From NCBI GenBank assembly GCA_019925105.1, contig JAHGAU010000022.1, positions 434,001 to 498,000 on the forward strand: 64,000 nt of DNA, written 5' to 3'. The notes under the pieces are model-generated. The model searched no databases, was not told where the DNA came from, and worked only from the letters and a program-made list of their open reading frames with translations. Every line of letters starts with the position of its first letter. Position 1 is the first letter of the stretch. Source of the stretch: Niebla homalea (lineage: Eukaryota; Ascomycota; Lecanoromycetes; Lecanorales; Ramalinaceae). Below, piece by piece: positions 13,260 through 23,656 of the stretch. Position numbers and translations under genes: made by a program.

Positions 13260-14171
13260 CCTTATTATCCGGTTAATTAAGCTCGCATTTTAAGGCTGCC
13301 TTTAATTAACTTATTAAATTAATCTTATATATATTATACCGTTGGATTTTCGTAGTTATCCGGGTTTCTTTACGTTTAATCTTCTTAACCCTTATTATAT
13401 ACCTAAAATCTTATATTAAGTATCCCTCCTTACCGTACGTAACGTATTTAGGCGTATCCTTCGTAAGTCCCTTAGTTATTAACTCTGTATACTTATAGGT
13501 ATTATAATCTTTAACGTAGACCGTATATTTCGTAATATTAAGGTATTTCGTAATAATATATTTATAGCCTTAATACTTAAAATATTAATAAATATTAACT
13601 GCTTTATCCTATAATTAAGTTATTTTAAGAGATCCCCTTTAATAATCCTTTTATTTAAAACGTCGTTATATATTTTAATTAACGTTACGCTTAATATAAT
13701 AATAAAGTACCTTTTTATACGTTTTAAGGAGTTAAATCTCCTTATTACCGGTGGAAGCTTATAGTTAATAATCTTAAGCCTTAAATAAAGAACCGTATTC
13801 TCCCTTTCTATACTTTTTAATATGGTTTCTTTCTCGGTTTCCTTAAAACGTAAAAAATATATCTTATTTACTATAACGGTAAACGATTACCTTAAAACCT
13901 TAATTAACTTATACTCTCCCTTATTAACTTAAGCCTTAAACCTCTTTAAACTTTCTTTCGACTTTAAAAACGCTATATTAAGGAGAATATCCCCACTTTA
14001 TAGTTTACGTATTACAATAATCTGTTCTATTAACGGTTCCGTCGCCACCTTAAAAGCCTTTATTAACTATAGCGGGTTTACCTTTACCGCCGCGTTCTTC
14101 TCCTCGTTATTAAATAGGCGGACCGTTACTGTCCTCGCCTTCTTTAACGCGGCCGCCCTCTCCTCCGCCAT
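13260..14171 (-). pseudogene. LINE ORF1 (Tad1-type gag-like protein, RIP-damaged)
   Basis: ATG at 14171 lies only 17 nt from the element's 5' end. The N-terminus reads MAEERAAALKKARTVTVRLF. The following VNPLQ-like block and VIRKL-S-G-D-I-L-L-N-T are close to the V-R-K-L-x-S-G-D-L-x-L-x-T motif of Tad1-clade ORF1 proteins. The first RIP stop comes about 34 codons in (CAG to TAG). A downstream stretch near 13700 fits the RNA-binding part of these proteins. The 3' limit of the ORF is approximate. The product would be the RNA-binding chaperone of the LINE particle. Confidence 0.75.
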
Positions 14172-14201
14172 CCCCTTATTCTCTGCCGATAATATTATTA
14201 T

Positions 14202-16650
14202 AATATAGCCTTTATTTAATTAAACGGAGAAAGATCCTTAGGATCTAAATTTAATAACCTTATTAATAAACTTGATATTATTTTTAAGTTATTAATATTA
14301 TATACCGTAATATAAAACGGTTATTTAAAACGAAAAGGTAGTTTACTGATTATAAAAGTAAAAACTATAAGGTTATAAGTAAAACTTCCTTAATTCCTAT
14401 AACTATAAATCGTATAAACGGCCGGTTTCCTTATAAATTGAATATTAATAAGAAAGTATTTATAAACTATATTATTTAAGAAGGCCACCGGTTTAAAGCC
14501 AAACCTTTAATACCTTAAATAATACGGCTATAAGGCCTACTTACTTAATAAGTTAATCCTTAAGAAAGAGAAATTAACAGTAAGAGTATATATTGGTTTC
14601 CTTATTAATTACGATAATATTAATATTTATAAAATATAGATATTTAATTAGAAGAAAGTAATTTATACAAAAGATATTTTCTTTAAAGAGAATAAGTTTT
14701 ATAAGGCCAATAAGATCGACTTAATTTAATTTGAAAAGGAACCTTTCCTTTATTTAATTAATATCCCAGAAATAAATATATTTTATATTATTATTAAACT
14801 ATTATTAAATAATAAAGACGAAAAGGAATTTATAAATAATACCGTTAACCTTATATAAAAGGGAAAAGGAAAAGAATAATAAAAGGATTATTTATTTTTA
14901 CCGATTTTAATATTAATAAACTATAATATAACGTTTAAAAATAACGACGGAGACAATAACGGTAATAATAACGGTAACGATAATAGTAATAAACCATTAA
15001 CTCTATTATTAAATCCACCGCCAGCTTTATTAACTTTATTAGCTTTAAAGCCGAGAAAGAAAAATATTAATAAATTTAACTTTAATATAAATAATATTAT
15101 TAAAGGAAAAAAAGCTATAAAAGGTATAAAGAAAATGAGCTATATTATAGCTTTTACTTTAATTATGAATAAATTAAAGTTATTATATTACGTAATATTT
15201 ATTGCTTTTCTATTATCCTATAAGCTATATAAGAAGGATAAAAAGTTATTACTTTCTCTATTAAAAATAAGTATACTTTACCGTAATACCCTACTTATTA
15301 AGTTAAAACATTATCGTTATATATTAAAATACTTATACGCTATAGGTTTTAAGTCGGTAATCGAAGTAAAGCTTAAAGCTTTTAAAGAAAAGGGTATATG
15401 GGAAGAGGTCCTACTTGAATATGCTGAAAAAGCGGATAAAACATTAATACCCACCATTTAGGTATTTAAATATAAATTTAACGATAAAGGGTATCTTACC
15501 AAGTATAAGGCGAGACTTTATATAAAGGGTAATTTATAAAAGACCGATTAAAATATATTTACCGTTACCCTAATAATTAGGGTACTTAAGGTACTTATAG
15601 TTATAATAGCCGTATTCAATTTAAATACGAGATAATAAGACGCCATTAATACGTTTATAAACAGCGAGATAAACGAACTTATATATATTTAATTATTAAA
15701 AGGGTATAGAAATAAAGGTTTATTCCTTTTACTTCGAACTTTATATGGGCTTAAGTAATTATCGGCTTTATAATTTAAAAATCTCTTAAAAACCTTAACG
15801 GATTTAAACCTAAAGTAAATCCCAGAAATCGAATATCTCTTTATTAATAATTATATAATAGTTTTCTTCTTTATAAATAATATCGTTATTATTTATAATC
15901 GTAAGTATAATTAAAAGATAAATAATTTTTAAAGTAAATTCTTTAATATCTATAAAATAAAAACCTAAATAAAATAAAATAATTCTTAAGGATAAAAATA
16001 ATATAAAATCGATTAAGTTAAGAAATCCGTTTATATTAAGATAATTATATTAATAAGCTTATAATAAAATTTAATATTATAATAAGTCGTACTCTTAAAG
16101 TACCTTTATAAAATACCGAAGCTTTTATTAAAAATACCGGGTAAACTTTACCTTAAAAGATCTATATATATTAATAATTTATTGGTTTTATTAACTTTAC
16201 GGCCGTTATAATTTAGACGGATATTATATACTTAACGTTTAAGTTATCTAAGTTCCTTATAAATCCGTTAAAACAATATTTAGAAGTAGTTATAAGGGTA
16301 TTATAATACTTTATATATATTAAGTATTATATTATTATATATAACGGGAAAATCACTAATCTATATACCGTTTTTATAGTATCCTTAAATACGTTATTTA
16401 TTAACGATCTTAAAATACGATATAATTTATAAGGCTATATTTTTAAGCTCTTTAAGGGCTTAATTAATTAAAAAGCAATAAAGTAAAAGACGGTAATAAT
16501 AAGCTTTATTAAAATTAAGCTTTTTAACCTTATTTTAATAATAAAAAAACTAATATAGTAAAACTATTTCTTTAAGTTAATTATATTAAATTTATTTTAC
16601 TTATTAAAGATTAAATATAATAATACTTAAATAATCCGTATAATTTAAGG
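14202..16650 (+). pseudogene. Copia A1 pol continuation: IN, RT, RNase H (relic)
   Basis: This continues the frame cut at 9177. The IN C-terminal region is near 14440-14760. A 108-codon open stretch (15135-15461) ends in RT: LKAFKEKGIWEEVLLEYAEK is the start of the Copia RT domain. A TAG replaces Trp before V-F-K-Y-K-F-N, followed by KYKARL near 15510. The catalytic Y-V-D-D box is I-N-N at about 15876. RNase H is near 16380-16530, with N-D-L-K-I-R-Y and F-K-L-F-K-G-L-I-N before a Q-K-T-V-like motif. The same region of A2 lies at 27870-26400 on the minus strand. Confidence 0.88.
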
Positions 16651-16859
16651 AATAAACTCTTAATTTATTATAAAACTTTATTATATAAATATATATTATT
16701 ATTAATTATGATAAGAATATTAAAAGAAAATAATTAATATTAAATATATATTTATAATAAAGATATTAACGGACGGCTTTATAAAGCTTTTATTATTATA
16801 AAAATATAAGGAATTTATAAAGCTTTTAAACCTTAAAAACGATAAACCTTTAAACGACC

Positions 16860-17292
16860 CTGTATTATAATATGACTCGGAAAAACCCCGGAAATATCAT
16901 TTTTAAAAGATTTAGTTTTTAAAAATTTACGATTATAAACCGGATATACGATAATTTTTCCGGGTTCCCTTATTTTCGTAATTTTTTTAATTTTTAACTT
17001 TTCTTAGCGTATATTTAATAATAATTACTTAATAAGATTACTTAAGTTAATACCCGGAGCTTAAATAAATATATATAAAGCTCCGGAGTAACTTAAAATA
17101 TAAAGGTTTTATTATTATTGTTATTCTTAGGGTTATTAATTTCTTTTTAACTTTTTAATTTTTTAACTTTAAATTTAAGACGCATTTTTTACTTATAATA
17201 ATTATAATATATTAATAATTAAAAAGTGATTATAATAAGGGTATCCAGGATCTATATTATTACCGTAATAATATTACGATCTTAAGGGGGTA
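16860..17292 (+). other. Copia A1 3' untranslated region with hairpins and polypurine tract
   Basis: The region is shared with A2 (25714-26160) and A' (19802-20260) despite separate RIP histories. It holds an exact hairpin, CCGGAGCTT (17054-17062) with AAGCTCCGG (17078-17086), and a looser inverted pair AACCCCGGAAA (16884) with TTTCCGGGTT (about 16957). AAGGGGG at 17284-17290 directly before the 3' LTR is the polypurine tract used to prime plus-strand DNA. No coding frame is visible. Confidence 0.7.
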
Positions 17293-17513
17293 TATTAGTT
17301 TAAATATAAATATAATAATAATATTATATAGAATATTATTAAGTTATTATATAAGCGGTATTAAGATATTATTATAGCGCGTATAAATATTATTACCTGG
17401 CTATATATCGTATACCACCCGGGTATTTCATATAGATAGCACCATGCTTCCTAGATAGATCAGATGCAATCCATATACATATCATCCCCTCTCAGGCGTT
17501 CATGCGTCTGACA
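17293..17513 (+). repeat. Copia A1 3' LTR
   Basis: This LTR is 221 bp. Here the inner (5') half is RIP-degraded and the outer half from about 17400 is clean, the mirror image of the 5' LTR. It ends CGTCTGACA, followed by the TSD aaatc. Confidence 0.92.
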
Positions 17514-17518
17514 AAATC

Positions 17519-18873
17519 TTAATACTATTTACTACCTGGCCTTTTATTTCTTACGATAAAAGGAACCGGATAATTATTATTAAGCTTTAAAGTAATTATA
17601 AAAGCTCCTTTTTTACGTTAAAGTATTAAATTTAAATTATATTCTTATTGATTACCAAATTAAGTAAATAAGTTAGCTAAAAGGGTATTCTTAACTATAA
17701 AAAATTTTCTTTATATGTAATATATTAATAAAAACGTTTTTACGAGTTATAAAAAGCATTGTACCGATAATAAGGCGTAAAACGCCTTTATTAAATATTA
17801 AAATAAGTTTATTTATATATATATAAAAGCCGATCTTAATGCCCTTTAATACCGTATAAGAAATAATTATCCCGTTTTAATATTATCGTTTAACTGGAAA
17901 ATATTTAAATCTTCCTTTAAAAACGTATATTTATTAAGTACTATATAGATCGTTATTTATACTTCGGTAATATGAATATATTATATAGTAAGAACTTTTA
18001 TATTAAGCTTAAATCGACGCTATTTAACTTAATTAACGATTTAACTTACGTCGTTAACGGTATTAATAAATTACTTATACGTAAAAGATTTAATTATAAT
18101 AAAGATATAAATCGTAAAAATAATTTTACGGATTTTTTATAGAGCGCTTTTTTTACGTAACGTCCTTATTAAGATATTACTTTGGATATTTAAAAAGTGT
18201 TTTTTTAATACGTTATAATTAAAAACGATATATTTACGTATATAGATTTATATATAAAATATATAAGAATCCCTTATAGTTATCGTATTAAAGTACATTT
18301 TATAATTATATTAAAGCTCCTATAGTTAAACGAATTCCACCTTTATTAACGCTATAATAAGCCAGTATCCTATAGTGTTTAATATTTATAAAACGAAGAC
18401 GGTAATTAAGTAAATAACGATAAGAATATCGATTTATTATTATTTATATAAGAGCCCTTTATAGGTAAGGAAAAAGGGAAACCTTAAGGCTCCGCAATTA
18501 TACCTTTATAAAAACGTACTTATTAAAAGGAAGAATTCGAACGCTTTACCCGCTATGTACCGTCTGAATTTAAGCGCGTTAAGTAACGTTTATAAATTCG
18601 TATACCGTTATTACTTTAATTAGTTTAACCAGCTTATTATAAATAAGGTAAATAGCGAGGTTATACGAGTAAAACGAGGACTTCGCGTAATAAAGTTACC
18701 GGTAAAGTAACTTTAAGGCTTATTATTATAGCCTTCTAAGTTGCTTATAAGGAAAAGGATATTGAGATCGACACTTAGGAAGTAAGCTTATAAAAATAAA
18801 GCCGGGCTTACTTTATTACGACATAAATAAGGGGTAATAAATTATTAAGCCAACCACCCCGTCGTCTAAGAGC
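17519..18873 (+). pseudogene. MULE transposase, part 2 (catalytic core, Zn-finger-like end)
   Basis: This continues from 6910. YYLAFYFL (near 17530) matches the conserved strand after the first Asp block, and K-E-P-D-N-Y-Y the E-x-E-x-D-Y motif. FLYM-x-YINKNV near 17705-17740 corresponds to the L-C-x-W-H-x-N-K-N-V block of MULEs. YLYFGNMNILYSK near 17952-17990 matches the H-F-G-N-x-x-T-S block, with N-D-L-T-Y-V-V-N after it. A C-x-H-type end resembling SWIM, with Cys/His codons changed to Tyr (YIRIPYSYRI), is near 18250-18290. It is cut by Copia C at 18874 and resumes after 47851. Confidence 0.85.
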
Positions 18874-19035
18874 TGTTGAATGTGCAGGATCGCCACTTGG
18901 GAGATCACGTGACGCGGATCAGATTAGATAAGGCGGACGTGCTAGAACCAAGTGGGATAACGGCATATAGCCTTGTATATAGTCTTACTTTGTATATAAT
19001 AATAATTAAGTAACTTATACCTCTTAATTATAATA
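18874..19035 (+). repeat. Copia C 5' LTR
   Basis: This 162-bp LTR begins TGTTGAATGTGCAGGATCGC. The first ~105 bp are clean. The last ~55 bp are RIP-mutated, so the end TTTCAACA reads TTATAATA. It matches 47685-47846 over the full length. Confidence 0.92.
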
Positions 19036-19049
19036 GGTTATAAGCCCGG
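19036..19049 (+). other. Copia C primer binding site (tRNA-iMet anticodon arm)
   Basis: GGTTATAAGCCCGG follows the LTR with no gap and is complementary to the anticodon arm of initiator tRNA-Met, with one RIP-type change. The element is interrupted 25 bp further on by Copia D. Confidence 0.8.
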
Positions 19050-19074
19050 ACTACACGTCCAGGTACTTAGATAA

Positions 19075-19210
19075 TGTCAGAAGTGCAGAAGGCAGAGACC
19101 TCGGCTATTACTGAAAGGGGCTAGCCTAGTACCTGGACTTCTTATAAGATAGATCGCTCAGCACCTTATATAGTACTTAACTAAGCAAGTTATACCTTAC
19201 TATTTTAACA
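19075..19210 (+). repeat. Copia D 5' LTR
   Basis: This 136-bp LTR begins TGTCAGAAGTGCAGAAGGC. The outer ~85 bp are clean and the inner end is RIP-mutated (TTTTAACA in place of TTTCAACA). It matches 35258-35393 and, in reverse, 49298-49435 and 49954-50095. Confidence 0.93.
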
Positions 19211-19224
19211 GGTTATAAGCCCGG
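19211..19224 (+). other. Copia D primer binding site (tRNA-iMet anticodon arm)
   Basis: GGTTATAAGCCCGG abuts the LTR. It is identical to the sites of C (19036), E1 (36230) and E2 (50896). Confidence 0.8.
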
Positions 19225-19606
19225 CTTGTATGCTTAGTACTGCGCTTAGCAATTAGTAAGCCTTAATAACGATAGCTTAGACACCTTAAGAGCCGCATTA
19301 TCGCTCCGTTAGTATCGTAACGGCTCTTATTATTATTATAACTGCTATAGGTAGTTACTTAACAATCCTATCGATTTAGGCCTTAACCACCTGAAAATAA
19401 GGAGGCTGGGACGGAAAATAAGAAGGCTGGGACGCTACCCAGCCTGAAACCATTATCTATACGTAGATTATAAGGTGTAATAGCCCTATATACCGATTTA
19501 CGCGTACGCTATAAGGGTGCAGGAGCACCTATAGGGCCATTAAATCGGCGGATCTTTAATATACGCGTTAATACCTTTAAAGAATAAAGGGAAACGTTTA
19601 TTTATT
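19225..19606 (+). other. Copia D 5' leader with predicted RNA structure
   Basis: This segment is unusually free of RIP and has no reading frame. Visible pairings are AAGAGCCG with CGGCTCTT (near 19290 and 19320), AGGCTGGG (19424-19431) with CCCAGCCT (19438-19445) round a 6-nt loop, and GGTGC-AGGA-GCACC at 19516-19529. GCCCTATA (19483-19490) with TATAGGGC (19530-19537) and CCGATTTA (19493-19500) with TAAATCGG (19541-19548) alternate in the order A-B-A'-B', a pseudoknot order. A 20-bp direct repeat, AAAATAAGRAGGCTGGGACG, occurs twice at about 19395-19434. A role in packaging, dimerisation or translation is inferred only. Confidence 0.55.
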
Positions 19607-19801
19607 TGTCAGACGTGAGGACGCATGAGAGTGGATGGGGTAGGTCTGGATTGAATGTATTGAGTATGTCTGTCTGATCTATGTAGGAAGCATGATGCTA
19701 TCTATATAAAATACCCGGGTGGTATACGATATACGGCCAGGTGATAATATCTATAGTATCATAAGATACCACCTATTACTATGCCTGTACCCAGGTTAAT
19801 A
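19607..19801 (-). repeat. Copia A' 3' LTR
   Basis: 195 bp, starting on the plus strand with TGTCAGACGTGAGGACGC. The outer part is clean. The inner end reads CAGGTTAATA where the clean end would be CAGGCTGACA. Confidence 0.9.
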
Positions 19802-20260
19802 TACCCCCTTAGGATCGTAATATCATTACGGTAATAATACAGATCCTGGATACCCTTATTATGGCCACCTTTTAATTAATTGTTAATATACCGTAATTAT
19901 TATAGGTAAAAGGTACGTCTTAAATTTAAAGTTGAAAAATTAAGGAAAATCGGTAACCTTAAGAATAATAATAATAATAAAACCTTTATATTTTAAATTA
20001 CTCCGGAGCTTTATATATATTCGATTAAGCTCCGGGTTCTAATTTAAGTAATTTTATTAAGTAATTATTACTGGGTATACGCCGAGAAAAGTTGAAAATT
20101 AATAAAATCGTAAAAATAAATAAACCCGGAAAGATTATCGTATACCCGGTTTATAGTTGTGAATTTTTAAAAGCTAAATCTCTTAAAAACGATGTTTCCG
20201 GGGTTTTATTAAATCGTATTATAATACGGGGTTATCTTAAGTATTATTTTTAAGGACGTA
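19802..20260 (-). other. Copia A' 3' UTR shared with A1 and A2
   Basis: It is colinear with 16860-17292 and 25714-26160 and keeps the CCGGAGCTT / AAGCTCCGG hairpin at 20003-20035. The polypurine tract (AAGGGGGT on the minus strand) is next to the LTR at about 19804-19812. Less RIP damage is seen here than in A1, including several retained CpA sites. Confidence 0.7.
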
Positions 20261-20459
20261 AAGTCCGTAAATTCTTATAAGGAATATTGCGGTTTATCTA
20301 TTGCGGTCAAGACGGATTTTCTTTATATTAAAATAAACTCTTTTATTATTAAGAAGAATAGTAGATACAACGTTAATCGTAAAGTTAAGTACGTAGGTTA
20401 TATTATGAAATATAATGAAACCGTTACCCCCTGGGGTATTAACGTTTATTACGATTTTT

Positions 20460-20610
20460 CTATAAGCAATAACTTTAAAGTTACCAATATCGTTCTTTCT
20501 ATTTAACTTTTTAATAAAACGACCTTTTATCGTTTTATTATAGGTATACTATAGCCCGGTACTTATAATCTATAATAATTAAAGGTTATAAATATTTAAT
20601 AATAGCTTTA
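20460..20610 (-). pseudogene. Copia A' protease N-terminal remnant
   Basis: The stretch aligns with 8395-8540 of A1 and 29590-29440 of A2, the start of the A protease (W-I-L-type box to the K-R-S/K-D-R region). Beyond it the pol sequence is missing. It shows that A' arose by internal deletion rather than by assembling unrelated sequence. Confidence 0.6.
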
Positions 20611-20983
20611 TAACTTTAATAATATTCTAAGATTTCGTTTAAAGCTTTTATTCTAATGATATTTAAGATAAGGCCTGATACCCTTATAATATAGCGTTAA
20701 AGATAACTGCTTTAAGAATATCTTACGGTTTGGATAAAAACCCCTTTTAAGGTAAGGGCTCTTAAGAAAACGTCTTTTAAGAAGAGTAAATCTTTACCCC
20801 CTTAACTGCTTACGGAAGATGTTAAATTGCTTTATTAACAGCCTCTATAAAAAGTTAATATTATTAACTTATAATTATTAATTTAATAATAATATTATTT
20901 TAAGATTTAAATAAAGGCTTTTCTTTAAGTAAGGGTGATATCTTATTAATTAATTTCTGCGTTTTTAATTTTAAGGATGTCTT

Positions 20984-21667
20984 TTAAGAGTAATTATATG
21001 AGCTCTTTAATAATAATATAGGTAATTTAATTTTTAAGGATTTTAAAGGTTTAACGACCAAGGACGGATTCAAAGGTATTATACGCGTTTTTAATGCGAA
21101 TTTATTGAAGAAGTCCTCGAGTGTTATGCGGGGTAATACCCGTGGTCGTAATTTTAATGATAATACTTTAAGTATTATTGATTTAATAAGAAATTTAAGA
21201 GGTACAAATCTTATATAGAGATTATGAATGGTGAGATATGATTTGGGTGAGAAAAAGCTCGTTAATAAGCTTATTAATAAAGTTATTAATGGATTTATTA
21301 ATAAGCTCTTTAATAAGCTCTGTAATAAGCTCTTAAGTGAGCTCTTTGGTGATTTATTTGGTAAGCTCTTTAACGACGAGCTCTCTAATAAGTTCTTTAA
21401 TAAGCTCTTAGGTAAGCTCTTAAGTAAGCTCTTAAATAAGCTCTTGAGTAAGCTCTTAAGTAAGCTTTTAAGTAAGCTCTTAAGTAATGAGCTCTCGAGT
21501 GAGCTCTTTGATGGTAAGCTCTCGGGTAAGCTCTTGGGTAAGCTCTCGGATAGTAAGCCCTTGGGTGAGCTTTTAGGTAAGCTCTCTAATAGTAAGCTCT
21601 TAGGTAAGCTTAATAATAATTTAAGTATTAATACGTATATTAAAATTAAGCTTATATTTAAGCTCAT
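20984..21667 (-). pseudogene. Copia A' gag-like frame with S-L-x-K repeats
   Basis: On the sense strand of A' this is a 227-codon open stretch. The first 140 residues are dominated by tetrapeptides of the type S-L-L-K, S-L-P-K and S-L-P-E, encoded by a 12-bp unit whose plus-strand form is TAAGCTCTTAAG (about 21290-21620). The last ~70 residues (from KFLIKSI) are not repetitive. The position after the PBS suggests gag, but no capsid or zinc-knuckle motif is visible and it does not resemble the A1 gag region. The opposite strand is also open over 175 codons, a consequence of the repeat. Confidence 0.4.
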
Positions 21668-21946
21668 TATTAATATATATGTCGATAATAAGATTAAAGC
21701 TAAGCTTATATTTAAGCTTGCTCTTAATAAGGTTAAGCTTACTAATAAAGCTTAAGATAATAAAGGTATTATCGATTTAAGAAAAGATTAAGTAATAAAT
21801 AATAAGTAAAATAAACGATTAATAAAGATGCCCTTAAGTTAATAATATATATTAATCTTAAGGGATAAAGTTAAATAAGCCTTTTTTAAGTAATCAGGTT
21901 ATTTTAAATTAAATAAGGAAATAAGTAATCGCTATAATATGCGATT

Positions 21947-21959
21947 CCGGGCTTATAAC
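21947..21959 (-). other. Copia A' primer binding site
   Basis: CCGGGCTTATAAC on the plus strand, directly next to the 5' LTR; its complement is the A-type PBS. Confidence 0.8.
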
Positions 21960-22154
21960 TATCAGACGTAAGGACGTATAAAAGTAGATAAGGTAGGTCT
22001 GGATTAAATGTATTAAGTATGTTTATCTAATCTATATAGGAAGTATAATGTTATCTGTATAAAATACCCGCGTGGTATGCGATATACGGCCAGGTGATGA
22101 TATCTACAGTATCATGAGATACCACCTACTATTATGCCTGCACCCAGGCTGACA
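21960..22154 (-). repeat. Copia A' 5' LTR
   Basis: 195 bp, ending on the plus strand with CACCCAGGCTGACA. The outer ~110 bp are clean and the PBS-side portion is RIP-mutated (TATCAGACGTAAGG). Confidence 0.9.
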
Positions 22155-22159
22155 TTATT

Positions 22160-23656
<1,497 letters not shown>

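Larger units (their letters stand above)
9178..14188 (-). mobile_element. Tad1-like LINE retrotransposon, near full length
   Basis: This 5.0-kb non-LTR element is inserted in Copia A1. A perfect 13-bp TSD (ataatattattat) lies at 9165-9177 and 14189-14201; the uninterrupted site is visible in A2 near 28800-28830. The 5' end is at 14188 and the AATC-type tail at 9178-9200. It encodes an ORF1 starting at 14171 and an ORF2 with RT. The first ~110 bp at the 5' end and about 150 bp at the 3' end are less RIP-mutated than the interior. Fragments L1-L3 at 1-3732 are the same family. Confidence 0.92.
6911..17513 (+). mobile_element. Copia A1, LTR retrotransposon with nested LINE
   Basis: LTRs lie at 6911-7130 and 17293-17513, beginning TGTCAGCCTGGG and ending CTGACA. 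The 5-bp TSD aaatc is at 6906-6910 and 17514-17518. Without the LINE at 9178-14188 the element is about 5.6 kb, the same as A2. Domain order gag, PR, IN, RT, RNase H marks Ty1/Copia. It is inserted inside the MULE transposase frame at the G-x-x-N-L-N position just after the first catalytic Asp block. The outer ends of both LTRs are clean, while their inner halves and the whole interior are RIP-mutated. Confidence 0.93.
19607..22154 (-). mobile_element. Copia A', short non-autonomous relative of A
   Basis: 195-bp LTRs lie at 19607-19801 (3') and 21960-22154 (5'), with TSD ttatt at 19602-19606 and 22155-22159. At 2.5 kb it is less than half of A. It keeps a PBS, a gag-like frame with tetrapeptide repeats, the beginning of the A-type protease (about 20610-20460) and the A 3' UTR (20260-19802). 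The rest of PR plus IN, RT and RNase H are absent, so it would need enzymes from A-type elements. It is inserted in the D leader. LTR ends and a central core match A; the remainder is different. Confidence 0.88.

Noticed and set aside
21228..21755. Plus-strand 175-codon frame with K-L-L-S repeats as a gene
   Set aside because: It is the antisense of the A' repeat region; the element's sense strand is minus, given the PBS and polypurine tract.
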